From: Lachnospiraceae bacterium UBA7196 | Lineage (GTDB): Bacteria > Bacillota > Clostridia > Lachnospirales > Lachnospiraceae | Assembly: GCA_002490835.1 (NCBI GenBank) | Contig: DKUU01000002.1 | Location: forward strand, 1 to 42,225 | Length of the DNA stretch: 42,225 bases | Reading direction: 5' to 3' | Shown here: positions 8,118-16,585 of the stretch, one piece after another | How positions within the stretch are numbered: position 1 is the first letter of the stretch | Layout: each line of letters starts with the position of its first letter | Notes under the pieces: generated by a model | What the model was told of the DNA's origin: nothing | The model's database searches: none | The model's input: only the letters and a program-made list of their open reading frames with translations | Made by a program: the position numbers and the translations under genes

Positions 8118-8147
8118 ATAAAAAATAACCAAAAGAAGGTAGACGTT

Positions 8148-9335
8148 ATGGTGGAGAGAGAGAGTTATCTGGATACGTTGATCAGAAGCAAAGAAAAACA
8201 AGTCATCAAAGTAGTGACCGGCGTACGCCGCTGCGGAAAGTCTACCCTGCTGCGGCAGTTTCAGACCTATTTAAGAAAACAGGGGGTGGAAGAGAGGCAG
8301 ATCATTTCCCTGAATTTTGAAAAGATAGAAAATGAACCGCTGCTGGAATACCATGCCCTGTATGCGTATGTGAAAGAAAGACTGGTACCCGGACAGATGA
8401 CTTATATTTTTCTGGATGAGATTCAGACGGTGCCGGAATTTCAGAAAGCGGTGGATTCTCTGTTTGTTCTGGAAGATACCGATCTATATATTACGGGTTC
8501 CAATGCGTACATGCTTTCCGGAGAGCTGGCTACGCTTCTGTCGGGAAGATATATGGAAATCCAGATGCTGCCCCTGTCGTTTGCGGAATATCTGGAATTA
8601 GCGGGAGGAGGTAAGCGGGAGGCGTGGAACCGGTATTTTGTAAACGGCGGGTTCCCGTATACGGCTTACCTTGAGGATGATGAGATCCGAAGGGATTATC
8701 TGCAGGGGATCTATCATACGGTATTGCTGAAGGATATCGTGGAGCGGAAGCGCATTCAGGACGTGACGCTGTTGGAGAGCGTGATACGGTTTTTGTTTGA
8801 TAACGTGGGGAATATCGTATCCGCTAAGAAGATTGCGGACAGCCTTACGTCCTATGGAAGAAAGACTACGTCCGCGACGGTGGAAAACTATATTCAGGCG
8901 CTGGAGGAATCATTTATTCTTTATCGGGCGGGAAGATACGATATTAAGGGAAAGCAGCATTTGAAGTCCTTAGAAAAGTATTATCTGGTCGATCAGGGGC
9001 TTCGCAGTCTGGTGTCGGGCAGCCGCGGCAGGGATGTGGGACATGTTTTGGAGAATATCGTCTATCTGGAACTGCGGCGGAGAGGCTATCAGGTCTGCGT
9101 CGGCAAGGTGGGAAATCAGGAGATTGATTTTTTCGTGGAAAAAGGAGACGATAAGGCCTATTATCAAGTTTGCGCCAGCATTCTGGATCCGCATACCTAT
9201 CAGCGGGAAATTGCGCCGCTTCGGGCGGTCAGAGATCACTATCCCAAATATATTGTGACGATGGACGAGGTACCGATGGAGGAGGATGGCATCAGGCAGA
9301 TCAATGTGGTGGAGTTTCTTTTGCCTAAAAAATAA
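8148..9335 (+). CDS. AAA-family ATPase with DUF4143 domain
   Basis: A 395-residue protein. The ATG at 8148 has AGAAGG upstream; earlier in-frame codons lie in the promoter and hairpin and are rejected. It has Walker A GVRRCGKSTLL (near residues 25-35), Walker B YIFLDEIQ, sensor-like ITGSNAYML, and a middle winged-helix-like region (IADSLTSYGRKTTSATVENYIQ). The C-terminal DUF4143 part (ENIVYLELRRRGYQV, then NQEIDFFV, then YYQVC) resembles a PD-(D/E)xK nuclease fold. Such proteins are very common in gut anaerobes and their biological role is unclear. It is apparently a single-gene transcription unit. Confidence 0.85.
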   Translation: MVERESYLDTLIRSKEKQVIKVVTGVRRCGKSTLLRQFQTYLRKQGVEERQIISLNFEKIENEPLLEYHALYAYVKERLVPGQMTYIFLDEIQTVPEFQKAVDSLFVLEDTDLYITGSNAYMLSGELATLLSGRYMEIQMLPLSFAEYLELAGGGKREAWNRYFVNGGFPYTAYLEDDEIRRDYLQGIYHTVLLKDIVERKRIQDVTLLESVIRFLFDNVGNIVSAKKIADSLTSYGRKTTSATVENYIQALEESFILYRAGRYDIKGKQHLKSLEKYYLVDQGLRSLVSGSRGRDVGHVLENIVYLELRRRGYQVCVGKVGNQEIDFFVEKGDDKAYYQVCASILDPHTYQREIAPLRAVRDHYPKYIVTMDEVPMEEDGIRQINVVEFLLPKK

Positions 9336-9338
9336 TGT

Positions 9339-9367
9339 TTGACAAAATTTACAGACTGTGCTATTCT
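9339..9367 (+). promoter_or_regulatory. Strong consensus promoter of the structured RNA
   Basis: A perfect -35 TTGACA (9339-9344), a 17-bp spacer and TATTCT (9362-9367) form the best sigma-70/SigA promoter seen in the window. Transcription would begin near 9374, about 350 bases before the next gene. Confidence 0.8.
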
Positions 9368-9373
9368 ATCTGA

Positions 9374-9668
9374 AAATTTACATGCAATCAGGGAGAAGGC
9401 TGAAAAAGCCGGCTTTCCCTGAGGATTCCGTTTTGATGGAGGTAATGATGTTAAGCGTAAACCGATCCCTATTTATGGTCATTATTTGGGTGCAGCAGAT
9501 TTTTCAGATTACGGTCACAGCCTGAAAGCGATAAAAAGCCGACAAGCGCATGGCCGTAGGACGGAAAGTCTTATTTGGCTATGCGGGGATCGGGAATCAG
9601 GATTAAGATTGGGAGAACCGCATGGGAAGTACACGGAGGTGTACGGAACAGGCGGTTCTCCTTTTTTT
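9374..9668 (+). ncRNA. Structured RNA of unrecognised class (stand-alone ncRNA or riboswitch leader)
   Basis: No convincing gene lies between 9336 and 9727, but the RNA folds well by eye. Helices: TCAGGGA (9388-9394) with TCCCTGA (9416-9422), enclosing GGCT/AGCC; a long-range helix CCGATCCC (9462-9469) with GGGATCGG (9586-9593); an adjoining GATTC (9424-9428) with GAATC (9594-9598); and GCATGGCC (9548-9555) with GGCTATGC (9577-9584), capped by a GGAC/GTCT hairpin. It begins at a very strong promoter and ends at an intrinsic terminator (9612-9668). That suits either an abundant free RNA (the raiA class would be one to test) or a transcription-terminating riboswitch controlling the ABC exporter. 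I do not recognise the class. Confidence 0.6.
9612..9668 (+). terminator. Intrinsic terminator at the end of the structured RNA
   Basis: The outer stem GGAGAACCGC (9612-9621) pairs with GCGGTTCTCC (9652-9661). It encloses a second perfect hairpin, GTACAC (9629-9634) with GTGTAC (9639-9644), and is followed by seven T (9662-9668). It is 59 bases upstream of the ABC ATPase start, so read-through would be needed to express the transporter from the upstream promoter. Confidence 0.8.
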
Positions 9669-9670
9669 GC

Positions 9671-9702
9671 GAATAAGCGGAGTCTTTCGAGTCTGCTTAT
9701 TC
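9671..9702 (+). promoter_or_regulatory. Second hairpin between terminator and ABC ATPase ribosome binding site
   Basis: GAATAAGCGGA (9671-9681) pairs with TCTGCTTATTC (9692-9702) with one G-T pair and a 10-base loop. It has no T-tract, so it is not a terminator. It ends ten bases before the GAGGAGG site of the next gene and could affect translation start or protect the 5' end of a processed message. Confidence 0.45.
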
Positions 9703-9727
9703 GCTGATGAGAGGAGGGGGCAGTACA

Positions 9728-10540
9728 ATGCAGGCAATCAAGGTGGAAAATTTATCGAAAACGTTTCGGGTGAAGCGCAAGGAAAAAGGGATGCGCGGCA
9801 GCGTCAAGGCGATCTTTCATCCGCAGACAGAGGAGATTCGGGCGGTGAACGGCATCTCCTTCTCAGTAAAAGAAGGGGAAATGCTGGCCTTTATCGGGCC
9901 AAACGGCGCGGGCAAGAGTACCACCATCAAGATGCTGACGGGCATCCTCTATCCTGACGGCGGCCGTGTGGAGGTGCTGGGCATCGACCCGACGAAGAAA
10001 AGGAAGCAGCTTGCCTATCGGATCGGCACGGTGTTCGGGCAGAAGGAGCAGCTTTGGACGCACCTGACGCCTTATGATAACTTCCGTTTTTTCGGGGCGA
10101 TCTACGACCTTTCGGAACAGGAGACGGAGGAGCGCATCGTCGAGCTGGCTGAGCGGTTTGAACTGAGCGGCTTTATTGACACGCCTGTCAGAAATCTTTC
10201 GCTGGGACAGCGCATTCGCTGTGAGATCGTGGCGTCCCTGCTCCATAAGCCGAAAGTATTGTTTCTGGATGAGCCGACGATCGGCCTTGACCCGGTGGTG
10301 AAAGAAAACGTGCGGGAACTGATCCGGCAGATGAATCGCGAGGAACAGACCACCATTTTTCTGACCAGTCATGATGTGGGGGATATCGAGAAGCTTTGTC
10401 AGCGCATCATCATCGTCAATGACGGGCAGATCGTGTTGGATGACTCGGTGGACCATTTGAAACATCATTATCTGGAGAAGAAAGATATCTCGTTAGAGGA
10501 TATCATTGTGGAGATCTACAAGGCGCAGGGGGAGGGGTGA
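9728..10540 (+). CDS. ABC-2 type exporter, ATP-binding protein
   Basis: A 270-residue ATPase; ATG 9728 is chosen for its GAGGAGG site (9711-9717), which an upstream start at 9707 would have to translate through. It has Walker A GPNGAGKST (near residue 62), a Q-loop region VFGQKEQLW, signature LSLGQRIRCEI, Walker B VLFLDEPTIGLDP and switch SHDVGDIE. The extended N-terminus (VKRKEKGMRGSVKAIFHPQTEE) before the first core strand is typical of the COG4586-type exporter ATPases that travel with two ABC-2 permeases, as here. The substrate is unknown. The next gene starts three bases after its stop. Confidence 0.9.
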   Translation: MQAIKVENLSKTFRVKRKEKGMRGSVKAIFHPQTEEIRAVNGISFSVKEGEMLAFIGPNGAGKSTTIKMLTGILYPDGGRVEVLGIDPTKKRKQLAYRIGTVFGQKEQLWTHLTPYDNFRFFGAIYDLSEQETEERIVELAERFELSGFIDTPVRNLSLGQRIRCEIVASLLHKPKVLFLDEPTIGLDPVVKENVRELIRQMNREEQTTIFLTSHDVGDIEKLCQRIIIVNDGQIVLDDSVDHLKHHYLEKKDISLEDIIVEIYKAQGEG

Positions 10541-10543
10541 CCG

Positions 10544-11407
10544 ATGAATAGATGTAATAGAAAGGTAGCGGGTACATTGCCGTATCGTTATGGTTTTGGC
10601 GGACGGCATAAACCATGGCGTAAGTATACGGTAATCTACAAATCTGTCCTGCTGGAGAATTTACAGTATGTGGCTAATGTGGCGCTGGGTTTCTTTTCTT
10701 ACTTTGTCTTTATCTATATTTATAACAGGCTCTGGGGCTATATGTACCGGTCGCCGGAGGAGCTAATCGCCGGTTATACGAAAGAGCAGATGATCTGGTA
10801 TGTGATGATGACGGAGATGCTGTATTTCGGCGCCAACGCCAACGTGGTGGCGGGGGAGGTCGCGAGGGATATCCGCGGCGGTAATATCGCTTACCTGATG
10901 AATAAGCCTTACCATTACACCCTGTATATTCTGGCGAGATATACCGGGGAATGGAGCGTGAGGCTGCCGATGTATGCGGTGTTTGCCGTGCTGATCGGCA
11001 CGGCGCTGGTCGGTCCTTTACCGCATTTTCAGTGGATAACGGTTCCCCTGATGGCGCTGTGCGCGGTTTTGGGGATCACGATCAATGCGGTATTTAAGCT
11101 CTGTATCAGTCTGTTTTCGTTTTGGATCGAGGATACGACGCCTTTTCAGTGGATTTACAATAAACTGATTTTGGTGGTGGGAATATTGTTTCCGGTGGAA
11201 ATTTTTCCGGAAATATTACAACCGTTATTGAAATTGACGCCGATCTATACGGTGTGCTACGGACCGGCAAAACTGATCGTAGATTTCAGTCCGGAGAAGT
11301 GTGTGGAGATTCTGGCGGCGCAGGCAGTGTATCTGGCAGTCGGCAGTGGACTGATGCTTCTGATTTACAGGAAGGGGGTAAAGAGACTGTATGTTAACGG
11401 CGGCTAA
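10544..11407 (+). CDS. ABC-2 exporter permease (COG4587-like)
   Basis: A 287-residue integral membrane protein with about six hydrophobic segments: VALGFFSYFVFIYIY, AVFAVLIGTALVG, PLMALCAVLGITI, LILVVGILFPVEIF and the final AVGSGLMLLIYRKGV among them. LMNKPYHYTLYILARYTGEW in the middle is characteristic of this permease family. A GGAGGGG site ends the ATPase gene just before its ATG. Its 3' end overlaps the start of the second permease by 17 bases, so the three genes form one unit and the two permeases likely make a heterodimer. Confidence 0.85.
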   Translation: MNRCNRKVAGTLPYRYGFGGRHKPWRKYTVIYKSVLLENLQYVANVALGFFSYFVFIYIYNRLWGYMYRSPEELIAGYTKEQMIWYVMMTEMLYFGANANVVAGEVARDIRGGNIAYLMNKPYHYTLYILARYTGEWSVRLPMYAVFAVLIGTALVGPLPHFQWITVPLMALCAVLGITINAVFKLCISLFSFWIEDTTPFQWIYNKLILVVGILFPVEIFPEILQPLLKLTPIYTVCYGPAKLIVDFSPEKCVEILAAQAVYLAVGSGLMLLIYRKGVKRLYVNGG

Positions 11408-12185
11408 GAATCAACTGCGGGTGTGCTTTCTTTCTATCAAATATAATATTATGCGGGAGATGGTGAACAAGGTGACATTTCTCACCAATGTAGTGTTCAT
11501 GGTGCTGAACGATGCCTCGATTCTGGTGCAGTGGTTCATCCTCTTTCGGCTGCGGGACGACGTGGGCGGCTACAGCCTGCGGGAGGTCCTGATGCTCTGG
11601 GGACTGGTGGCGGCTTCCTTCGGATTATCGAATATCCTGTTTGCACGGGTGCTTTCCCTGCCGGATCTCATCATCAATGGGAAATTAGATGCCTTTCTGG
11701 TACAGCCGAAGAAGGTGTTGCTTGGCGTGCTGACCTCGGAAACCCGTATCTCTGCGATCGGAGATTTGCTGTATGGGGTGATTTTGGTGTGCCTCTGTAA
11801 GCCCGGCGTGGGCGGATTTTTCTTATTTTTGTTGTTTGTCATCATGGGAGCGCTCGCCTTTACGGCCTTTGCCCTGCTTTTGGGGAGTCTGTCCTTCTGG
11901 TTTGTGCGTATGGATATCCTGCAGAATCAGATGCTGATGGGGATGATCAACTTTGGCACCTATCCGGACGGGATATTTCAGGGCGACGCGCGGGTTTTGC
12001 TGTATCTCCTGATGCCGGTGGGAATGGCACTGTGGCAGCCTGCGCATGTGATGGCTTGTTTTGACGGGAAAATGTTTCTGGCTGTGCTGGGATATGTCCT
12101 TTTGCTGTCCGTGGCGGCGGTGGCGGTGTTTTACCGGGGGCTGAGAAGGTATGCTTCGGGGAATCTGATGGAGGCGAGGTTGTGA
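11391..12185 (+). CDS. ABC-2 exporter permease (COG3694-like)
   Basis: A 264-residue membrane protein, second permease of the exporter. The N-terminal cytoplasmic part (FLSIKYNIMREMVNKVTFL) is followed by several transmembrane segments, for example VLMLWGLVAASFGLSNILF, GFFLFLLFVIMGALAFTAF, and the C-terminal MFLAVLGYVLLLSVAAVAVF ending in YRGLRRYASGN. The segment LDAFLVQPKKVLLGVL matches the IRxGxLDxxLxxP pattern of this family. The start overlaps the upstream permease. No substrate can be inferred. Confidence 0.85.
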   Translation: MLTAAKNQLRVCFLSIKYNIMREMVNKVTFLTNVVFMVLNDASILVQWFILFRLRDDVGGYSLREVLMLWGLVAASFGLSNILFARVLSLPDLIINGKLDAFLVQPKKVLLGVLTSETRISAIGDLLYGVILVCLCKPGVGGFFLFLLFVIMGALAFTAFALLLGSLSFWFVRMDILQNQMLMGMINFGTYPDGIFQGDARVLLYLLMPVGMALWQPAHVMACFDGKMFLAVLGYVLLLSVAAVAVFYRGLRRYASGNLMEARL

Positions 12186-12388
12186 GATTGGGCCGGGATA
12201 TGAGTTTGTCCAATCATTGTCAGGAGAAGATAAATCAGGAAAGAATGTGGGATAGAAGGTTGTCGTATGAAACTAATTGACAAAGAAATTTGGTATTTTC
12301 CGGTGGCAGCGATCTAAAGTTTTTCTTTCTTTTTTTTCGTTTCCATGGTAAAATGCTCATGAAACAGGACGAAGGCAAAAGAGGGTGA

Positions 12389-12457
12389 CCACGCCCGGAT
12401 CAGAGCAGGAAGAGTGAATTACCACAAATGCGTGGCCGGCGGCGACGTGTTTGTGGT
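12389..12457 (+). promoter_or_regulatory. Pseudoknot-capable leader of the NhaC antiporter (riboswitch candidate)
   Basis: The 305-base gap 12186-12490 has no credible gene. Within it CCACGC (12389-12394) can pair with GCGTGG (12430-12435), while ACCACAAA (12421-12428), inside that loop, can pair with TTTGTGGT (12450-12457). Together these make a classical H-type pseudoknot. It ends 18 bases before the ribosome binding site (AAGGAG, 12476-12481). Cation-sensing riboswitches (Na+ and Li+ classes) are known upstream of Na+/H+ antiporter genes, so an ion-responsive leader is a reasonable inference from context. I cannot match a consensus by eye. A possible -10 TAAAAT lies at 12349-12354. Confidence 0.5.
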
Positions 12458-12490
12458 TTTCAATTTAAACATGAAGAAGGAGAAAAAGTC

Positions 12491-14113
12491 ATGAAACGAA
12501 TGAAAAGAAGGTGGAGGATGCTTGTGCCGACGGCGCTTTTGCTGGCGATGGCGTTTTCCACGACAGTGTTTGCGGCGGAGGAAGAAATGGAATATGTACC
12601 GGCTCTGCACGCGACGTTCTGGGCGCTTGTGCCGGCGATCGTGGCGATCGGCCTTGCGCTTATTACAAAGGAGGTCTACAGTTCCCTGTTTATCGGTATT
12701 CTGATGGGCGGACTTCTGTATTCCGGTTTCCAGTTTGAGACGACGATCACCCACATATTCTCGGATGGTATCATCAGTGTCCTGTCCGACAGCTACAACG
12801 TGGGCATTCTGGTGTTCCTGGTGATTCTGGGAGCAATGGTCAGCCTGATGAACAAGGCGGGCGGTTCCGCGGCTTTCGGCCGGTTTGCGGCGAGCCATAT
12901 CAAGAACCGTGTGGGTGCGCAGCTTGCGACCATCCTTCTGGGTGTGCTGATCTTTATCGACGACTATTTCAATTGCCTGACAGTGGGCAGCGTGATGCGT
13001 CCCGTGACGGATAAGTTCAGGGTATCAAGGGCAAAGCTTTCCTACCTGATCGATGCCACGGCCGCGCCGGTGTGTATCATAGCGCCGATTTCTTCATGGG
13101 CGGCTGCGGTGACCGGTTTTGTGGAGGGCGAGGACGGCTTCTCCATCTTTATCCGTGCGATTCCCTATAATTTCTACGCGATCCTTACCATTGTGATGAT
13201 GGTGGGTATGGTGCTGCTGAAGACGGAGTTTGGAAAGATGAAGGAGCATGAGCACAACGCCGCCTTAAAGGGTGATCTGTATACCACGGCGGCACGGCCT
13301 TATGAGAATGTGAAAGAAGAGAAGATAAGCGCCAAGGGCGGTGTTGTGGACCTGCTGATTCCCATTGCCGCACTGATTGTCTGCTGTGTGATCGGCATGA
13401 TCTATACGGGCGGCTTTTTTGAGGGAGCGGGTTTTGTGGAGGCATTCTCTAATTCTGACGCTTCTCTGGGACTGACGCTCGGCAGCTTTTTCGGTCTGAT
13501 TATCACGATCGTCCTTTACCAGATTCGCCGGGTCCTTTCTTTTAAAGAGTGCATGGAAAGCATTCCAGAGGGCTTCCGTGCGATGGTGCCTGCGATCCTG
13601 ATCCTGACTTTCGCGTGGAGTTTGAAGGCGATGACGGACAGTCTGGGCGCCAAGGAGTTTGTGGCGGGCGTGGTGCAGTCCAGTGCGGGCGGGTTAATGA
13701 ATTTCCTGCCGGCGATCATCTTTTTGGTGGGATGTTTTCTGGCTTTTGCCACGGGAACCTCCTGGGGGACTTTCGGCATCCTGATTCCCATCGTGGTGGC
13801 GGTCTTCCAGAACGGCGATCCGCAGATGATGATCATGTCCATTTCCGCCTGCATGGCGGGCGCGGTCTGCGGCGACCACTGTTCCCCGATCTCCGATACC
13901 ACCATCATGGCTTCCGCAGGCGCACAGTGTGAGCATGTGGATCATGTCACGACCCAGCTTCCCTACGCGGTGCTGGCAGCAGCGGTGTCCTTTGTTACCT
14001 ACATTGTGGCCGGTTTTGTCAAGAGCGCATGGATCGCGCTTCCTGTGGGGATTGTACTGATGCTGGCGGCGCTGTTTGCGCTGCGCAATATCAATGGGAC
14101 GGTAAACGAATAG
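12491..14113 (+). CDS. NhaC-family Na+/H+ antiporter
   Basis: A 540-residue multi-pass membrane protein that would exchange Na+ (or another ion or organic substrate) for H+. ATG 12491 follows AAGGAG by ten bases. The first 25 residues (KRMKRRWRMLVPTALLLAMAFSTTVFA) look like a cleavable signal peptide, an occasional feature of this family. Family marks include FIDDYFNCLTVGSVMRPV, then APVCIIAPISSWAA, FATGTSWGTFGILIPI and CMAGAVCGDHCSPISDTTIMASAGAQC. Those near-repeated motifs in two halves are typical of NhaC and the ion transporter superfamily. It is probably a single-gene unit under control of its leader RNA. Confidence 0.88.
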   Translation: MKRMKRRWRMLVPTALLLAMAFSTTVFAAEEEMEYVPALHATFWALVPAIVAIGLALITKEVYSSLFIGILMGGLLYSGFQFETTITHIFSDGIISVLSDSYNVGILVFLVILGAMVSLMNKAGGSAAFGRFAASHIKNRVGAQLATILLGVLIFIDDYFNCLTVGSVMRPVTDKFRVSRAKLSYLIDATAAPVCIIAPISSWAAAVTGFVEGEDGFSIFIRAIPYNFYAILTIVMMVGMVLLKTEFGKMKEHEHNAALKGDLYTTAARPYENVKEEKISAKGGVVDLLIPIAALIVCCVIGMIYTGGFFEGAGFVEAFSNSDASLGLTLGSFFGLIITIVLYQIRRVLSFKECMESIPEGFRAMVPAILILTFAWSLKAMTDSLGAKEFVAGVVQSSAGGLMNFLPAIIFLVGCFLAFATGTSWGTFGILIPIVVAVFQNGDPQMMIMSISACMAGAVCGDHCSPISDTTIMASAGAQCEHVDHVTTQLPYAVLAAAVSFVTYIVAGFVKSAWIALPVGIVLMLAALFALRNINGTVNE

Positions 14114-14152
14114 CCTGTACAGCGGCATTCTCCGCATAGATTGATAATTAGG

Positions 14153-15280
14153 TTAGTAGATTGCCTCTACATTGGCAATTCCGTCCTGTGAGATGTCAAA
14201 CTTCCAGACAGAGTGTCCGGGAAGGCGGTGTTCAGTTAAATAATAACTGTTATTGATTTGGGTGATATAATAGGGCGTGCCGCCGCCGATGAAATTATGG
14301 TAGATATCCTCGTAGTTTCCGTCCGCAAGGTCTTGTAAATTCTTTGCGCGGAGGATGGTGGCGTAGTCCTGACTGCCCGTATTGTCGGTAGAAACGGTGA
14401 TGTAGCAGCTTCCTTCGGCAAAAGTGAGCTGTACCATACCGGCGATCGTTTCAGGTACGGGATAGGTTTCCAGCACTTCAAAGGTGGAGAGGCCGACTTT
14501 TAAAACGGCGGGTGCGCCGGAGATGCCGGAAACAAAGTAGATGCTGTTTTCATGGATGGTGAAGGAGCGCACATAAGTATCCTTCAGGGCGTCCACAGTG
14601 CGTATTTCGGTGAGATACATCTGCGGATCGCCGGGGTCGTGGCGGCACAGATACATTTCACCGTTCATGGAGCTCCAGACATAAAAAGTGTCCGTGGGGG
14701 CATCATAGACAATATAGTGAGGGCGGTTTCCGACTGCATCTAACGTTTGGGTGTGGTAGAAAACGCCTTCCTTTTTTTCGAAGACAAGGATGCGGTTTCC
14801 CTCTGTGTCGTCCGCCAGATAGACCTCTCCGTCGCTGGCGATGGTGTGGCCTTTGTCGATCTCATTGGTTAAAATCTGCCAGTCGGTCAGCGGATCCGTT
14901 AAATTGTCATGGTAGATGATCTGGTCATGGTAGCAGTCCACGATAAAGTAGGTGTCTTTCACCTTTGTCACATAGGTGGGGACGGAGAGGTCGGGAAAGG
15001 AGTTGCGGGGAACATCCTGTGCGGCGATAGGGGTGAAAGTTTCATTCGAGAGATCCTGTACTGTCGTAAAGGCACGCAGGTGGCTTTCGCTGGGGAGAGG
15101 AAGCTTGGCTTCACTTGCCGCGGCAGAGGAGGTGTCTTCGTTTGCGGCAGAGCTGGCCGCAGGGAGGGGATCCTGCCCGCAGGCAGTGAAGATTCCCGCG
15201 ATTATCAGAAGCCATACAAAGGGAAATAAATAAGATAGCATTCGTTTTTTAATTGGAAGTTTCCTGAAATTCTGATACAT
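14153..15280 (-). CDS. Putative lipoprotein with beta-propeller-like repeats
   Basis: A 375-residue secreted protein. After a basic N-terminus, FPFVWLLIIAGIFTACGQ gives a lipobox with the lipid-bearing Cys near residue 34. A Ser/Ala/Glu-rich linker follows. The rest reads as repeated beta-strand blocks (TYFIVDCYHDQIIYHD; GEVYLADDTEGNRILVFEK; TFYVWSSMNGEMYLC; SIYFVSGISGAPAVLKV; CYITVSTDNTGS; YYLTEHRLPGHSVWKF), like six blades of a propeller. A later ATG (15241-15239) would still keep the signal peptide. It is divergent from the acyltransferase at 15382. The role is unknown; binding or sensing at the cell surface is a guess. Confidence 0.65.
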   Translation of the reverse strand: MYQNFRKLPIKKRMLSYLFPFVWLLIIAGIFTACGQDPLPAASSAANEDTSSAAASEAKLPLPSESHLRAFTTVQDLSNETFTPIAAQDVPRNSFPDLSVPTYVTKVKDTYFIVDCYHDQIIYHDNLTDPLTDWQILTNEIDKGHTIASDGEVYLADDTEGNRILVFEKKEGVFYHTQTLDAVGNRPHYIVYDAPTDTFYVWSSMNGEMYLCRHDPGDPQMYLTEIRTVDALKDTYVRSFTIHENSIYFVSGISGAPAVLKVGLSTFEVLETYPVPETIAGMVQLTFAEGSCYITVSTDNTGSQDYATILRAKNLQDLADGNYEDIYHNFIGGGTPYYITQINNSYYLTEHRLPGHSVWKFDISQDGIANVEAIY

Positions 15281-15381
15281 TGATAGGATTCTCTTTCTTT
15301 CTGCGGTATTTCTTGGTAAGATAGAGCATATAGCAAATTCAGTTTATCACAAATTTCGCGCTTTGTCGTGTGGAGGTTTAG

Positions 15382-16518
15382 ATGGATCGGCAAAAGATTC
15401 CCTACAATGTTACGTTCGGCATCCTCTCCGCCCTTGCGATCCTGATGATCGTGGCGGGACACGCGGGTTATGATATCCTGACGGTGGGCGGCCTGTTTCC
15501 CTATTATTCGTTTCATGTGCCGCTCTTTCTGTTTATTTCCGGCTATTTTTATCGGGAAGAGGAGGAAGCAAGGCCGCTTCTTTATTTGAAAAAGAAGGTC
15601 AAACGGCTTCTTCTGCCCTATTTTGTCTGGAATGTGGTCTACGGGGTAATCGCCTGGGCGCTCAGGGCTTTTGGCGGCTTTTCGATGGGGGAGAGGATTT
15701 CCTTAAAAACGCTATTTGTATCCCCTTTTCTGAACGGCTATCAGTTCATTTACAACTATGCGGCATGGTTTGTGCCGGTTCTCGTTGTCATAGAGATGAT
15801 GAATCTGTGTATGCGGCTGGTATTAAAAAAGCTGCATTTACATTATGAGTGGTTGATTTTGGTTGGAACGCTGGCGGTGGGGATGGCCGTGGTTCAGTTT
15901 GCCATTGATGGCCGCGTATGGGGATTATATAAGACGCCGGGACGGCTTCTCTTTCTTTATCCATGTTTTCAGATGGGGCAGTTTTATAAGAAAAAGCTGG
16001 AGGCGAAGGATACGCTCGGAAATGTACCCTATTTGGCTTTTGTAATCGGGGTGCAGGTGCTTTTACATCTGTGCTGTAACGGGCTGGCTTACAGCAGCGT
16101 GTGGTGTACGGGCTTTGCAAACGGGCCGCTCATTCCCTATGTGACAGTAGTGTCAGGAACGGCATTCTGGCTGCGGGTGGCGAGGATTTTTACGCCGTTA
16201 CAGAATCCGGCGGGCGGTTTTCTCCTGCATCTGGGACGCAATACCTATGCTGTGATGATGCACCACGTGATGGCTTTTATGCTGGTGAAGATGATTTTGG
16301 CGGGGATTGCCGTAGGTACGGGATATCTGGCGGATTTTGACTTTGTGCGCTTCCGTGCGGACATTGATTATTATTATCTGGTGAAGGGGTCGGAAGCCTT
16401 CAAAATGGTCTATCTGGCAGCAGGGGTGGGGCTGCCGCTTGGCTTGCAGTGGATACTTGGCCGTGCGGCGGAATGCAGCGCAACGTGTTGGCGGAGGCGC
16501 AAAGGGAAGACAATTTGA
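15382..16518 (+). CDS. Membrane acyltransferase (acyltransferase-3 / OafA-like family)
   Basis: A 378-residue multi-pass membrane protein with TGGAGG upstream of the ATG. The N-terminal ILSALAILMIVAGHAGYD carries the His of the catalytic GHxG-type motif (near residue 27), followed by SFHVPLFLFISGYFYR and KKKVKRLLLPYFVWNVVYG, both diagnostic of the acyltransferase-3 group that O-acetylates sugars of wall or surface polymers. The C-terminal part has the usual LGRNTYAVMMHHVMAF. It neighbours a lipoprotein and a glycosyltransferase, consistent with envelope work. The sugar substrate is unknown. Confidence 0.85.
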   Translation: MDRQKIPYNVTFGILSALAILMIVAGHAGYDILTVGGLFPYYSFHVPLFLFISGYFYREEEEARPLLYLKKKVKRLLLPYFVWNVVYGVIAWALRAFGGFSMGERISLKTLFVSPFLNGYQFIYNYAAWFVPVLVVIEMMNLCMRLVLKKLHLHYEWLILVGTLAVGMAVVQFAIDGRVWGLYKTPGRLLFLYPCFQMGQFYKKKLEAKDTLGNVPYLAFVIGVQVLLHLCCNGLAYSSVWCTGFANGPLIPYVTVVSGTAFWLRVARIFTPLQNPAGGFLLHLGRNTYAVMMHHVMAFMLVKMILAGIAVGTGYLADFDFVRFRADIDYYYLVKGSEAFKMVYLAAGVGLPLGLQWILGRAAECSATCWRRRKGKTI

Positions 16519-16585
16519 TAAAGCGGGAGGGCTTTCAGGCTATGTGTGTTTGATGTTTATGCACGGCAGCCCGCGGAGGAAATGA

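Noticed and set aside
9486..9957. Open frames across the structured RNA and the start of the ABC ATPase
   Set aside because: They run through the terminator and strong RNA helices or lie out of frame with the ATPase; composition is not protein-like.
12428..12490. Upstream extension of the NhaC antiporter
   Set aside because: It is in frame but runs through the pseudoknot region, encodes a basic stretch unlike the family, and lacks a ribosome binding site; ATG 12491 gives a clean signal peptide.
12471..12494. Seven-codon frame (MKKEKKS) whose stop overlaps the antiporter ATG
   Set aside because: It consists of the purine-rich ribosome binding region itself and has no site of its own; most likely chance.
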